A stretch of DNA of 64,000 nt from Natronincola ferrireducens (lineage in GTDB: Bacteria > Bacillota > Clostridia > Peptostreptococcales > Natronincolaceae): NCBI RefSeq assembly GCF_900100845.1, contig NZ_FNFP01000002.1, forward strand, positions 62,001-126,000, read 5' to 3'. The translations under genes were made by a program, and so were the position numbers. Positions 17,686 to 25,742 of this stretch are shown here, piece after piece. The notes beneath the pieces are model-generated. The model worked only from the letters and a program-made list of their open reading frames with translations, searched no databases and had not been told where the DNA came from. Position 1 is the stretch's first letter. Each line of letters starts with the position of its first letter.

Positions 17686-18231
17686 ATGAAAATGGACATT
17701 GAAGAAATTTTATATACAAAAGAACAAATAAGCTGCAAGGTAAAGGAACTAGGTCAACAAATCACAAGAGATTACAATGGAGAAGAAGTCATTGTTATTG
17801 GCGTTTTAAAAGGTGCAAACATCTTTCTAGGAGATTTGATAAGAGAGATTAACTTACCCTTGTACATTGATTTTATGGCGGTATCCAGTTACGGTTATTC
17901 AACACAAACATCAGGGGTAGTAAAAATATTAAAGGATCTAGATCTAGAAGTTGAAAACAAGCATGTATTGATTATTGAAGATATTGTAGATACTGGATTG
18001 ACTTTAAAATATTTAACAGAAAATTTGAGGTCTAGAAAGTTAGCAAGCTTAAAAATATGTACTTTGTTAGATAAACCATCTAGAAGAAAATGTGATTTGT
18101 ATTTAGATTATGTTGGTTTTGATATACCAGATGAATTTATCGTGGGATATGGAATTGACTATGCAGAAAAATACAGAAATCTTCCATTTATTGCTACACT
18201 AAAACCAGAAGTTTATGAATCTCTTTCATAA
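17686..18231 (+). CDS. hpt: Hypoxanthine phosphoribosyltransferase
   Basis: Hpt salvages hypoxanthine and guanine by transfer to PRPP. The 181-residue protein has the PRPP-binding loop ([14 protein letters not shown]), the [15 protein letters not shown] loop near the N-terminus, the flexible loop [11 protein letters not shown], and the purine-specificity segment [20 protein letters not shown]. Length and motif order fit bacterial type-I PRTases of the Hpt/HprT group. The start at 17686 follows AGAGAGGG; an in-frame ATG at 17692 is an alternative. It is often encoded near tilS-ftsH, which are not present here. Confidence 0.93.
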   Translation: MKMDIEEILYTKEQISCKVKELGQQITRDYNGEEVIVIGVLKGANIFLGDLIREINLPLYIDFMAVSSYGYSTQTSGVVKILKDLDLEVENKHVLIIEDIVDTGLTLKYLTENLRSRKLASLKICTLLDKPSRRKCDLYLDYVGFDIPDEFIVGYGIDYAEKYRNLPFIATLKPEVYESLS

Positions 18232-18325
18232 AGGGTAATAAAAAAAACAGAATAAAAAAATCGTATAGTTCCACAAGGAATTCTCCATACTATAACTAAA
18301 TCCATAGTTAAGGAGGATTTAACAC

Positions 18326-18490
18326 ATGGTAAATTTTCAAGAAGTAAAGCAACGTTTTATTCAAGCAGACGTAGATGGGAAAATTGAAATTTACACAACA
18401 ACTCAAGGCCTAAGTGTGGACCAATTTAAAGAGCTTCTTAAGCATTTTCCATTACAACACCTTGATAAATTAGAAAGAGCTATGGGCTAG
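18326..18490 (+). CDS. Small hypothetical protein (54 aa)
   Basis: A short frame with the strong ribosome site AAGGAGG seven to eight bases before the ATG and its own terminator downstream. The product (MVNFQEVKQRFIQADVDGKI, then EIYTTTQGLSVDQFKELLK, ending LDKLERAMG) appears to be a compact alpha/beta protein with a helical second half. It has no signal peptide and no cysteine. I do not recognise the family. The leader (18262-18310) contains several complementary segments that could fold. Confidence 0.6.
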   Translation: MVNFQEVKQRFIQADVDGKIEIYTTTQGLSVDQFKELLKHFPLQHLDKLERAMG

Positions 18491-18508
18491 GAAAAATAAA
18501 TACTGTAC

Positions 18509-18552
18509 AAAAAACCTTCTTATTATCTTTATAGAATATAAGGAGGTTTTTT
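18509..18552 (+). terminator. Rho-independent terminator
   Basis: AAAAAACCT...TTAT pairs with ATAAGGAGGTTTTTT (one mismatch), ending the 54-residue gene. Confidence 0.85.
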
Positions 18553-18672
18553 AGTCAATAAGAAATTCACAAATTGTTTATAATCTTAGATGATTTTCAT
18601 GAAGGATGTAGAGAGAATTTTTTGCTTTAAATAGCATTTAAAAGGTTAAAATATTGATGGAGGTGGAAAGCA

Positions 18673-18936
18673 ATGAAAAATAAACTGATAGCAATTCAGG
18701 AAGGACTACATGGGGCCACTGAAATTTTAAAAGAAAAGGGATATAGGATTACCACAATAGACAAAGCAAAAGACCCTATTGATGTAATTGTATACTCTAG
18801 TAGTAACAATAATTATCTAGCCCACAATATGACAGGAGAAATAAGTATACCCTCCTACAATCAATTTGTAAAAATGATTAACCTTGATGAAATTGGAATA
18901 GAAAATTTAATTACTACTATAGAAGAATTAGAATAA
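18673..18936 (+). CDS. YkuS-like (UPF0180) protein
   Basis: The 87-residue product matches the small YkuS/UPF0180 family of Bacilli and Clostridia in size and pattern. It starts with IAIQEGLHGATEILKEKGYR and DPIDVIVYSSSNNNY, continues with LAHNMTGE and ends in an acidic helix (LITTIEELE). Function is unknown in the family; the fold is probably a small alpha/beta domain of nucleotide-binding type. The start has GGAGGTGG and a terminator follows, so the gene is monocistronic. No signal peptide is seen. Confidence 0.7.
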   Translation: MKNKLIAIQEGLHGATEILKEKGYRITTIDKAKDPIDVIVYSSSNNNYLAHNMTGEISIPSYNQFVKMINLDEIGIENLITTIEELE

Positions 18937-18949
18937 AAACTATAGTTTA

Positions 18950-18983
18950 AAATCCATAGGAGAAGTATACTATGGATTTTTTT
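18950..18983 (+). terminator. Terminator of the YkuS-like gene
   Basis: AAATCCATAG pairs with CTATGGATTT and is followed by TTTTGG. Confidence 0.85.
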
Positions 18984-19007
18984 GGTAAAAACTATTAAAT
19001 ATAAAAT

Positions 19008-19114
19008 AAGACTTAATTCATAAGTAGATCCCCAAAATCTATGGTTTTGTGATAGTCGCTTAGTTTGTTCACCTATCAGAAGTAGAGGTCTTAACAATAT
19101 ATCGAAGGATAAAT
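19008..19114 (+). repeat. Dispersed structured repeat, copy A
   Basis: First of three related intergenic elements. It begins AAGACTTAATTCATAAGTAG, contains a TAGAT/ATCTA hairpin, and ends GGTCTTAACAATA followed by CGAAGGATAAAT. AAGAC at the left end can pair with GTCTT near the right end. It ends about 15 bases before the start of the Mrr-like gene. Compare 45627-45740 and 46587-46707. Confidence 0.65.
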
Positions 19115-19129
19115 ATGGGAGGGGTTCCA

Positions 19130-20134
19130 ATGAAAAAAATAGGATTCCTATGGATAGACTTAAGGGAGAAATACAAAAATTATAAGAAGGATAGATCCAA
19201 TAGTAGAAGATTTAAAACCTTTTATAGTACTACAAAAGAAGACAAAAGAAGTGATTTAGCTAAAGTGATTGATTATGTTTTGTGGAGAATTTTTATTTTT
19301 TTTAGCATATTATTGATAATATACTTTATAAAAACAAACTTATACAGAGCTACTATGATAGCAATAGTAGGCCTAAGTATATATCATATCATTTCTATAA
19401 AAATCCGAAATGATAAAATAATAGATTTTAAAAATGACAAGCGAAAAACTGTAGCAACCCAAAGAATTTATAAAGAAATCCTAAACAAAACAGTAGAAGA
19501 GATGAGAGAGTATATTATAGATATATTTTCTAAAAGGGGCTTTACGAAAATACAGTATGTCAATAATGATCATAAGTCTATTTTGATGAAGGCAAATTAT
19601 AACCAAAGCAAGATAATGATTTGTTGTTATATGTACAAAAATGATTTTGATGTTGAATTAAAGGAATTGAAGGAATTTTTATGTCAATTAACCCAACATG
19701 ATATAAAAAAAGGTGTATTTATTACAACATCGGATTTCACTCAAGATTGCTATAATTACTTAGATAAATTAAACGAAAGCTATAGGATGATTCTAATAAA
19801 CAAGGATAAACTACTAAATGTTATTCAGTTAAATGATATGTTCCCTACTGAAGAAGAAATCGATGAAATAATAGAAAATCAAATTAGTAAAAGAAATAGG
19901 AATTGGACAAAATACAAGTCAGAGGCATTTTCAACTAAAAAAATAAAAGGGTACCTTTTGTTAAGTATTTATCTTACTATTACAGCCTTTTATATACCTT
20001 ATACAGTTTATTATATGATAATGGCTAGTATATGCCTATTTTTAGCACTAATCACCATAATTTTCTATTTTAGAGATAAAAATCATCAAGAAGAAGATTG
20101 GAAAAAAACAGAAGATATTTTTCAAGGCTTGTAG
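19130..20134 (+). CDS. Membrane protein with a degenerate Mrr-like endonuclease domain
   Basis: The 334-residue protein has two membrane segments near residues 48-90 and two more near 275-320, enclosing a cytoplasmic domain. That domain (EMREYIIDIFSKRGFTKIQY, later KKGVFITTSDFTQDCYNYLD and RMILINKDKLL) follows the Mrr/RE_Mrr fold, where GxFITT and the closing hydrophobic strand are typical. The catalytic D...QxK motif expected before it is not visible: the QVK-like strand reads MICCYMYK. It is therefore probably not an active nuclease. The ATG at 19130 has GGGAGGGG at good distance; 19115 lies upstream of that site. Repeat copy A sits directly in front. Confidence 0.6.
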   Translation: MKKIGFLWIDLREKYKNYKKDRSNSRRFKTFYSTTKEDKRSDLAKVIDYVLWRIFIFFSILLIIYFIKTNLYRATMIAIVGLSIYHIISIKIRNDKIIDFKNDKRKTVATQRIYKEILNKTVEEMREYIIDIFSKRGFTKIQYVNNDHKSILMKANYNQSKIMICCYMYKNDFDVELKELKEFLCQLTQHDIKKGVFITTSDFTQDCYNYLDKLNESYRMILINKDKLLNVIQLNDMFPTEEEIDEIIENQISKRNRNWTKYKSEAFSTKKIKGYLLLSIYLTITAFYIPYTVYYMIMASICLFLALITIIFYFRDKNHQEEDWKKTEDIFQGL

Positions 20135-20178
20135 ATAACTAGATACCATAAGTTTACAAAAGATTATTCAACAAAAAT

Positions 20179-20207
20179 TTGATTTTTGTATCTAAAAGTT
20201 TTATAAT
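20179..20207 (+). promoter_or_regulatory. SigA promoter of pduL
   Basis: TTGATT (20179-20184) and TATAAT (20202-20207) are spaced by 17 bases, about 60 bases before pduL. Confidence 0.7.
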
Positions 20208-20265
20208 ATTGCTTGTATAAGGAAAAATAATAAATTAACAAACCTATATAAAAGGAGGAGCTAAG

Positions 20266-20844
20266 ATGGCTAAAAAAATGTTGCCAATTGCTTTATCTAA
20301 TCGACATTTACATTTGAGTCAACAAGATATTGAAATATTGTTTGGTGAAGGGTATGAACTAAATAAATTTAAGGATTTATCTCAACCTGGGCAGTATGCT
20401 GCTGCTGAAAAAGTTGATATAGCAGGGCCTAAAGGAATATTAAAGGGTGTTCGTGTTTTAGGACCAGCAAGACCTAGTACACAGATAGAAGTATCTTTAA
20501 CGGATGGATTTATATTAGGAGTAACACCTCCAGTAAGAGATTCTGGAGATATAGCAGGAAGTCCTAGTGTAAAAATCATAGGACCTAAAGGAGAAGTAGA
20601 GCTAAAAGAAGGAGTTATAGCTGCTGCTAGACATATACATATGCACACAGATGATGCAGAGAAGTTTGGTGTTGTAGATAAGCAAAGAGTAAAGGTAAGA
20701 ACAGAGGGAGATAGAGGAGTAGTTTTTGAAAACGTTTTAGTAAGGGCTCATCCTACTTTTGCTCTAGAAATGCATGTGGATATTGATGAAGGAAATGCTG
20801 CAGGAGTTAAAAACGGAGAAATGGTTGAATTAATTGTTGAATAA
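20266..20844 (+). CDS. pduL: PduL-type phosphate acyltransferase
   Basis: PduL transfers acyl groups between CoA and phosphate (acetyl- or propionyl-CoA to acyl phosphate). It is unrelated in sequence to Pta but has the same role in ATP-yielding fermentation. The 192-residue protein has two PduL repeats with metal-binding histidines: SNRHLHLSQQDIE at the N-terminus and AARHIHMHTDDAEKFG in the middle, plus a C-terminal HPTFALEMHVDIDEGNAAG. There is no N-terminal encapsulation peptide, and no microcompartment gene is nearby, so it is most likely the free cytosolic form. Start AAGGAGGAG, own promoter and own terminator. Confidence 0.93.
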   Translation: MAKKMLPIALSNRHLHLSQQDIEILFGEGYELNKFKDLSQPGQYAAAEKVDIAGPKGILKGVRVLGPARPSTQIEVSLTDGFILGVTPPVRDSGDIAGSPSVKIIGPKGEVELKEGVIAAARHIHMHTDDAEKFGVVDKQRVKVRTEGDRGVVFENVLVRAHPTFALEMHVDIDEGNAAGVKNGEMVELIVE

Positions 20845-20926
20845 GATAGCTAAAAAATAGATATGGTTATAGCCAAATAGATATAATTATATAGCATTAA
20901 ATTTTGATGCTACTGAAATGGATGTT

Positions 20927-20961
20927 AAAAAAGCCTATGTTCTTTTGAACATAGGCTTTTT
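20927..20961 (+). terminator. Terminator of pduL
   Basis: AAAAGCCTATGTTC pairs with GAACATAGGCTTTT across a TTTT loop. Confidence 0.9.
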
Positions 20962-21052
20962 GGATAATAAATGTTAAATTATGATAATCTATGAAAAAAG
21001 TAGTTAAATAAAAAAAATACTCCGAGACAAAATATACTTAGGAGGTGATAAT

Positions 21053-21616
21053 TTGAAAAACAAAAAAACATTATTAATGATATGCATCTTTCTTGTTGTA
21101 GCAATTGCTATTACAGGTTGCAGGCCAGCTAGAAGACCGATGCCACAAGAGCCTCAACCTATGCCAGAAAGACAGGAGCAAATGCCAGGAGAGCAAGCAG
21201 ATGATGGTATGCTTCGAGATACAAGAATTCCTGGAGATGATAGAACTGCTCCTAGAAACATGCAACCCAACGAATTAGAACAAGATTTAACTGTTAGAGC
21301 TGATAGAATTGTGAATGAAATTGTTAGATTAGAAGAAGTTAGGAGTGCAACTGTAGTTATTTCCGAAAATACAGCCTTAGTTGGTGTGACATTAACCGGT
21401 GCTGGAGAAGGTGAAATGGATAGAGACGTAGAAAGAAAAATTGAAGAGACAGTAAAAGAAACCGATAGAAACATTGACAGAGTAGCTGTAACAGCAGATC
21501 CTGATTTGTTTACAAGAATAGAAAATATTGCTAGAGAAGCTGGTAGAGGTAGACCGTTAAGTGGATTTGGTCGGGAGATCGAAGAAATATTTAGACGAAT
21601 CACACCCAAAGCATAG
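21053..21616 (+). CDS. YhcN/YlaJ-family sporulation lipoprotein
   Basis: Proteins of this family are lipoproteins of the forespore or spore and influence germination or outgrowth in Bacillus. The 187-residue product has a lipoprotein signal with ITGC at residues 20-23. A low-complexity linker rich in P, M, Q and R follows (RPARRPMPQEPQPMPERQEQ). The folded domain is ADRIVNEIVRLEEVRSATVV to NIDRVAVTADPDLFTRIENI. The TTG start at 21053 follows the perfect AGGAGGTGATAA. It should be processed by Lgt, whose gene is 1.3 kb downstream. Own terminator. Confidence 0.88.
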   Translation: MKNKKTLLMICIFLVVAIAITGCRPARRPMPQEPQPMPERQEQMPGEQADDGMLRDTRIPGDDRTAPRNMQPNELEQDLTVRADRIVNEIVRLEEVRSATVVISENTALVGVTLTGAGEGEMDRDVERKIEETVKETDRNIDRVAVTADPDLFTRIENIAREAGRGRPLSGFGREIEEIFRRITPKA

Positions 21617-21619
21617 CAT

Positions 21620-21663
21620 AAAATGAATAAAGATGGAGGCGACCTCCATCTTTATTCATTTTA
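21620..21663 (+). terminator. Strong terminator after the YhcN-like gene
   Basis: A near-perfect stem of about 18 bp (AAATGAATAAAGATGGAGG) with a CGA loop, then ATTTTAT. It rules out the in-frame ATG at 21633 as a start of the next gene. Confidence 0.9.
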
Positions 21664-21719
21664 TCATAGATATTTTCATATTATTTAAGAAAATAGATTT
21701 TAATATAAGGATGGATAAT

Positions 21720-22874
21720 ATGAAAAGTTTTATAAAGGTGACGTTTATAACGATAATATTTACTTTAGCTTTAATATTAAATGGAGTTATAGAACGGACT
21801 TTATGGGTGATAAGTACTGGATTACTGAGTATGACATTTATAACATATAAAAAAAATCAGTATAGTCATAAAAACAATTACAAAACTGTGGTAATGGCAA
21901 TTGTATTAGGCTATATTTTAACCATCGGTTTATTATTAGGTTTTCAATACTCACTAGAAGAGATTTATATTGGTAGAAACTATGTCCCTAATAATAAGAC
22001 GGCTATTGTAGTAGTATTTCAAGGAGAACCCTCTACTTATAATATTCCATTAGCCATAAAAAATGTTAGACAATATAATTCTTTATGGAGTAGGATGTTC
22101 CTACCCTTTCATTTGTTTAAGCAAAAATTAAACTATGAAAAAATAGAAGGTTTTTCCTACATATATCAAGGTACAAGATTAAAGCATCAGTTAAGAGAAG
22201 CATTGAATGAAGAAAATAATTTTTATGTTGCATATTTATATGATAAACCCTATTTATCAGATACCATAAATGATGTGATACTGGAGGGAAACCAAAAAAT
22301 TATTATAGCACCTGTTTTATTATCAGAGACCCAAGATTTCATCAATATACAAAACAAAATTAACAAACTTAATCTTCAACAATATAGGATAGAGGTAAAA
22401 AATACAGGTGTATTATGGAACAGCGAATTAATGGCGAAGTCCTTTGTAGATCAAATTAATCATTTCAAGCATAGTCCCCATAAACATAATATAGGAATCA
22501 TATTAATAGGGGAGGAGCTTAAAAAGGGTCAAGAGAATTCACCTGATATTAAACAGGATTTGTTGTTTAGGGAAAAAATTCGAGAATTTTTAATTAGGGA
22601 TGGATACAATAACAATAAAATTAGTTTAACATTTTTTAACAAAAAAAATATACATGATGAAATCCATCGTTTAATGGAGTATGGGGTAGGAGAAATTATG
22701 TTAGTTCCTACATCAACTACTTTACAGCAAATTTCCCATCAATTAATCCTACAGCAACTACCATCAAACATTGAAGCTCCCTATACGGTTATGATCCACG
22801 GAATTGATCCATGGAGTTTTAATGACACCCTTGGAAGAGAACTAATAAATAGAATACACTTGTTAAGTCTATAA
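21720..22874 (+). CDS. Membrane-anchored ferrochelatase-like protein
   Basis: The 384-residue protein begins with about three membrane segments (residues 1-80: FIKVTFITIIFTLALILNG, WVISTGLLSMTFITY, VVMAIVLGYILTIGLLLGF). A chelatase-fold domain follows. Its segments line up in order with HemH: AIVVVFQGEPSTYNIP; YEKIEGFSYIYQGTRL; NFYVAYLYDKPYLSDTINDV then IIIAPVLLS; IGIILIGEELKKG; EYGVGEIMLVPTSTTLQQIS. At the place of the catalytic His of HemH (SAHSLP) it has GEE, and the conserved late Glu is not obvious. Metal insertion is therefore doubtful. The ATG at 21720 has AAGGATGG at proper spacing. This is a fold-level inference; no neighbour points to haem synthesis. Confidence 0.6.
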   Translation: MKSFIKVTFITIIFTLALILNGVIERTLWVISTGLLSMTFITYKKNQYSHKNNYKTVVMAIVLGYILTIGLLLGFQYSLEEIYIGRNYVPNNKTAIVVVFQGEPSTYNIPLAIKNVRQYNSLWSRMFLPFHLFKQKLNYEKIEGFSYIYQGTRLKHQLREALNEENNFYVAYLYDKPYLSDTINDVILEGNQKIIIAPVLLSETQDFINIQNKINKLNLQQYRIEVKNTGVLWNSELMAKSFVDQINHFKHSPHKHNIGIILIGEELKKGQENSPDIKQDLLFREKIREFLIRDGYNNNKISLTFFNKKNIHDEIHRLMEYGVGEIMLVPTSTTLQQISHQLILQQLPSNIEAPYTVMIHGIDPWSFNDTLGRELINRIHLLSL

Positions 22875-22876
22875 AT

Positions 22877-22905
22877 TTGACTTTTGGATAGAAATTCACT
22901 ATAAT
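22877..22905 (+). promoter_or_regulatory. SigA promoter of lgt
   Basis: TTGACT (22877-22882) and TATAAT (22900-22905), spacer 17, directly after the preceding stop. Confidence 0.8.
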
Positions 22906-22961
22906 TTATTTCAAGCTCCTTAGCAATAAAGGAAAAATTTACTTAGTAAAGGATGGTTTAG

Positions 22962-23702
22962 ATGGATCCAATAGCTTTTAGCATATTTGGCATAGAAGTA
23001 GCATGGTATGGCATTATTATTTCGATTGGCATCTTTTTAGGAATTTTTATTGCTATTATTCGTGCTAAAAAAGAAAATTTATATGAAGATGTTATTTTAG
23101 ATTTATCCCTTATTGCTGTACCTATAGCAGTGATAGGTGCCAGAGTTTATTATGTTATTTTCAAATGGGATTATTATGGACAAAATCCTGGGGATATTTT
23201 AAAATTTCGACAAGGGGGTCTAGCTATACATGGGGCTATTATAGCTGGTGTACTGGCGGGCTACATCTTTTGTCGTTATAAAGGAATTAGATTTTGGAAA
23301 ATGGCAGATATTTGTGCTCCAAGTATTATTTTAGGCCAAGCTATAGGAAGATGGGGAAACTATTTTAATCAAGAGGCCTACGGCACACCAACGGATTTAC
23401 CATGGGCAATTGAAATAGACGGAGTCATGGTACACCCAACTTTTTTATATGAGTTTATATGGAATTTTGGCGTGTTTATATTTCTTTTAGCCTACACAAA
23501 GAGAAAGAAATTTGAAGGTCAAATTTTTATCTATTATTTAATATTATATTCTATTGGAAGGTTTTTTATAGAAGGACTACGAATTGACAGTTTAATGATA
23601 GGACCATTAAGAACCGCCCAAGTCATCAGTATCCTTACTATCGTAGGAGGGCTTGCTTTAATAAAGATATTAAAAAGCAGAAAAGGATATAAACCCAGCT
23701 AA
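22962..23702 (+). CDS. lgt: Prolipoprotein diacylglyceryl transferase
   Basis: Lgt moves diacylglyceryl from phosphatidylglycerol to the lipobox cysteine of prolipoproteins, the first step of lipoprotein maturation. The 246-residue integral membrane protein has about seven hydrophobic segments. It shows the family motifs VIGARVYYVIF, GGLAIHGAIIAG (catalytic His region), LGQAIGRWGNYFNQEAYG (the Lgt signature), HPTFLYE and GRFFIEGLRIDS. Its own near-consensus promoter lies 60 bases upstream. Lipoproteins it may process are encoded at 15168 and 21053 in this window. Confidence 0.96.
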   Translation: MDPIAFSIFGIEVAWYGIIISIGIFLGIFIAIIRAKKENLYEDVILDLSLIAVPIAVIGARVYYVIFKWDYYGQNPGDILKFRQGGLAIHGAIIAGVLAGYIFCRYKGIRFWKMADICAPSIILGQAIGRWGNYFNQEAYGTPTDLPWAIEIDGVMVHPTFLYEFIWNFGVFIFLLAYTKRKKFEGQIFIYYLILYSIGRFFIEGLRIDSLMIGPLRTAQVISILTIVGGLALIKILKSRKGYKPS

Positions 23703-23954
23703 AACTTATATATACTATATATAGTGGATACGATTGATAATTAGCAGAAAACAAACCATATATTGATATACCCCCAAAAAACAAATAACACTAAAAACTA
23801 GAGAATTTATGAGAAAAAGATAGAAAATATTTGATAAATTGTAAAATTTTGAAGTCTCTATCCTTTGACAAAATATACTATTTTCGGTTTAATTAGTATA
23901 CAAGTCTTTAATAAAAGACATAAAAATTACTAAAATATAACTGGGGTGAAACTC
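23703..23954. other. Intergenic region after lgt
   Basis: An AT-rich region holding the promoter of the Spo0E-like gene. No gene or clear terminator is seen. Confidence 0.4.
23865..23893 (+). promoter_or_regulatory. SigA-type promoter of the Spo0E-like gene
   Basis: Perfect TTGACA (23865-23870) and TTTAAT (23888-23893), spacer 17. Confidence 0.6.
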
Positions 23955-24104
23955 ATGTCTAGGGAAGAAATTCAAAAGCTACAACAACTTATAGAAAGTA
24001 TTGACATAGTTGAGGAATCAAATACAGAGGATATATTTAAGGTCAGCAATAAACTTGATGAAGCTTTATTTTTATACCACCAGAAGATGTTATCCATAAG
24101 ATAA
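23955..24104 (+). CDS. Spo0E-like aspartyl-phosphate phosphatase (49 aa)
   Basis: Spo0E-family peptides dephosphorylate Spo0A-phosphate and delay sporulation. The 49-residue product has the two-helix hairpin pattern: an EEIQKLQQLIESIDIVEE helix, a short linker, and the second helix with the family core SNKLDEALFLYHQKM. The canonical active motif is SQELD; here it is SNKLD, keeping S, L and the key D. The start follows TGGGGTG. Too short for ordinary gene finders, it has its own promoter and terminator and sits just ahead of the dcw cluster. Confidence 0.72.
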   Translation: MSREEIQKLQQLIESIDIVEESNTEDIFKVSNKLDEALFLYHQKMLSIR

Positions 24105-24118
24105 AACGTGTAATATAG

Positions 24119-24157
24119 ATAACTGTCATACTAATATGGCAGTTATTCATATTTTTT
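24119..24157 (+). terminator. Terminator of the Spo0E-like gene
   Basis: ATAACTGTCATA pairs with TATGGCAGTTAT (one G-T pair), then TCATATTTTTT. Confidence 0.8.
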
Positions 24158-24226
24158 GAGGCCTAGGGCCTTTTTTTGTTGAAAAATGTCTATAGAACTA
24201 TAGTACTATAAAAAAATAAATTCAAT

Positions 24227-24249
24227 ATTTTAGAAGGAATTTCTAAAAT
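24227..24249. promoter_or_regulatory. Palindrome upstream of mraZ
   Basis: ATTTTAGAA and TTCTAAAAT form a perfect 9-bp inverted repeat around GGAAT, about 22 bases before the GTGG repeats. It may be an operator or RNA hairpin. No T-run follows. Confidence 0.4.
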
Positions 24250-24267
24250 ACTATAGAAATAATATAA

Positions 24268-24315
24268 AAAGTGGTGCAAAGTGGTATAGAGTGGGGAGAA
24301 GTCCCTAAGGTGGGG
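24268..24315 (+). promoter_or_regulatory. MraZ-binding repeats (10-bp-phased GTGG)
   Basis: GTGG occurs at 24271, 24281 and 24291, exactly one helical turn apart, and GTGGGG again at 24310, directly before the mraZ start. Direct repeats of this type upstream of mraZ are the known binding sites of MraZ, the autoregulator of the dcw operon. Confidence 0.75.
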
Positions 24316-24320
24316 TAGAG

Positions 24321-24752
24321 ATGTTTATTGGTGAATACAATCATACTATAGATACAAAGGGGAGAGTCAGTATTCCCTCTAAGTTTCGAGAAGAGCTGGG
24401 GGAAAGCTTTATCGTGACGAAGGGGCTGGATAACTGTCTATTTGTTTATTCTATAGAAGAATGGAAGGTATTAGAAGAAAAATTAAAACAACTACCCATG
24501 ACCAATAGGGATGCCAGAGCTTTTGTAAGATTTTTCTTTGCGGGAGCTACAGAATGTGAATTAGATAATCAGGGAAGAATAAGAATACCCAACAATTTGA
24601 GGGAGCATGCTCTCCTAGAAAAAGAAGCTGTGATTATAGGTGTGGCTACGAGGATCGAGATATGGAGCCATGAACAATGGCAGCAGTATAATAGTGATGA
24701 AAACCTAAGCTATGATGACATAGCTGTAAAAATGCAGCAGTTGGGAATATAA
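24321..24752 (+). CDS. mraZ: Transcriptional regulator MraZ
   Basis: MraZ is an AbrB/SpoVT-fold ring-forming DNA-binding protein that represses its own division and cell wall operon. The 143-residue protein has two swapped-hairpin repeats with the family motifs: [20 protein letters not shown] at the N-terminus and [20 protein letters not shown] in the second half. The ATG follows AAGGTGGGG, where the last GTGG repeat overlaps the ribosome site, so binding could also block translation. It is the first gene of the dcw cluster; rsmH follows after 15 bases. Confidence 0.96.
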   Translation: MFIGEYNHTIDTKGRVSIPSKFREELGESFIVTKGLDNCLFVYSIEEWKVLEEKLKQLPMTNRDARAFVRFFFAGATECELDNQGRIRIPNNLREHALLEKEAVIIGVATRIEIWSHEQWQQYNSDENLSYDDIAVKMQQLGI

Positions 24753-24767
24753 AAAGTAGGTGATTAA

Positions 24768-25703
24768 ATGGAATTTCAACATACATCAGTTTTATTAGAG
24801 GAATGCATAGAAAATTTAAATATAAAAGAAGATGGTATCTATGTAGATGGTACATTAGGTGGAGGAGGTCACTCAAAAGAAATCGCAAAAAGTTTAGGCA
24901 AAAAAGGATTGTTAATAGGTATTGATCAAGATACAAATGCAATCAATGCAGCTACTAAAAGATTACAGGAGTATACCTGCAATATAAAGCTTATACATAA
25001 TAACTTTAGAAATCTTGAAGAAGTTTTACAAAATTTACAAGTCAATAAAATTGACGGTATATTGATGGACTTGGGAGTGTCATCCCATCAATTAGATGAA
25101 GCTGAGAGGGGTTTTTCTTATATGCAGGATGCTGCCTTGGATATGAGAATGGACGCCAGTAATCCTTTAACTGCAAAGGATGTAGTAAATCAATATTCTC
25201 AAGAGGAACTAGCTAGAATCATGTGGCAGTATGGTGAAGAAAAATGGGCAAAGCGGATAGCTGAATTTATAGTGAATCATAGAAGGCAAGAAGAAATTAA
25301 AACCACCTATGAATTAGTAGATATCATTAAAAGAGCCATTCCTAAAGGGGCTCGGAGAGAGGGGGCTCATCCAGCTAAACGAACTTTTCAAGCCATTAGA
25401 ATCGAAGTTAATCAAGAACTTGATATTATAGAAGAAACAATTAAAATCGCTACTAACTATTTGAATGAGGGAGGACGGATATGTATTATTACCTTCCACT
25501 CTCTAGAAGATAGAATTGTTAAAAACACATATAGGGAATTAAATGATCCTTGCACATGTCCACCACAATTCCCTATATGTCAATGTGGCAATAAAAAGCA
25601 ATTAAAAATTATTACTAGAAAACCTATTATACCTACAAAAGAAGAATTGGAAAAAAACCCACGTTCCAGAAGTGCAAAATTAAGGGTAGCTGAAAAAGCA
25701 TAA
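24768..25703 (+). CDS. rsmH: 16S rRNA (cytosine(1402)-N4)-methyltransferase
   Basis: RsmH (MraW) methylates N4 of C1402 in the ribosomal P site using SAM. The 311-residue protein has the start motif [15 protein letters not shown] and the SAM loop [15 protein letters not shown]. It also shows the family signatures [20 protein letters not shown] and [16 protein letters not shown], and a late [11 protein letters not shown]-like block ([15 protein letters not shown]). Near the C-terminus four cysteines ([12 protein letters not shown]) may bind metal, as in some homologues. The order mraZ-rsmH-ftsL-pbp is that of the standard dcw cluster. Confidence 0.97.
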   Translation: MEFQHTSVLLEECIENLNIKEDGIYVDGTLGGGGHSKEIAKSLGKKGLLIGIDQDTNAINAATKRLQEYTCNIKLIHNNFRNLEEVLQNLQVNKIDGILMDLGVSSHQLDEAERGFSYMQDAALDMRMDASNPLTAKDVVNQYSQEELARIMWQYGEEKWAKRIAEFIVNHRRQEEIKTTYELVDIIKRAIPKGARREGAHPAKRTFQAIRIEVNQELDIIEETIKIATNYLNEGGRICIITFHSLEDRIVKNTYRELNDPCTCPPQFPICQCGNKKQLKIITRKPIIPTKEELEKNPRSRSAKLRVAEKA

Positions 25704-25742
25704 TAATACATTTGTTCTAAAGAGAAAGGAGGATGAATAAAT

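Noticed and set aside
21154-21609. Minus-strand frame of 151 codons
   Set aside because: A shadow of the YhcN-like gene, whose lipobox and start site are clear.
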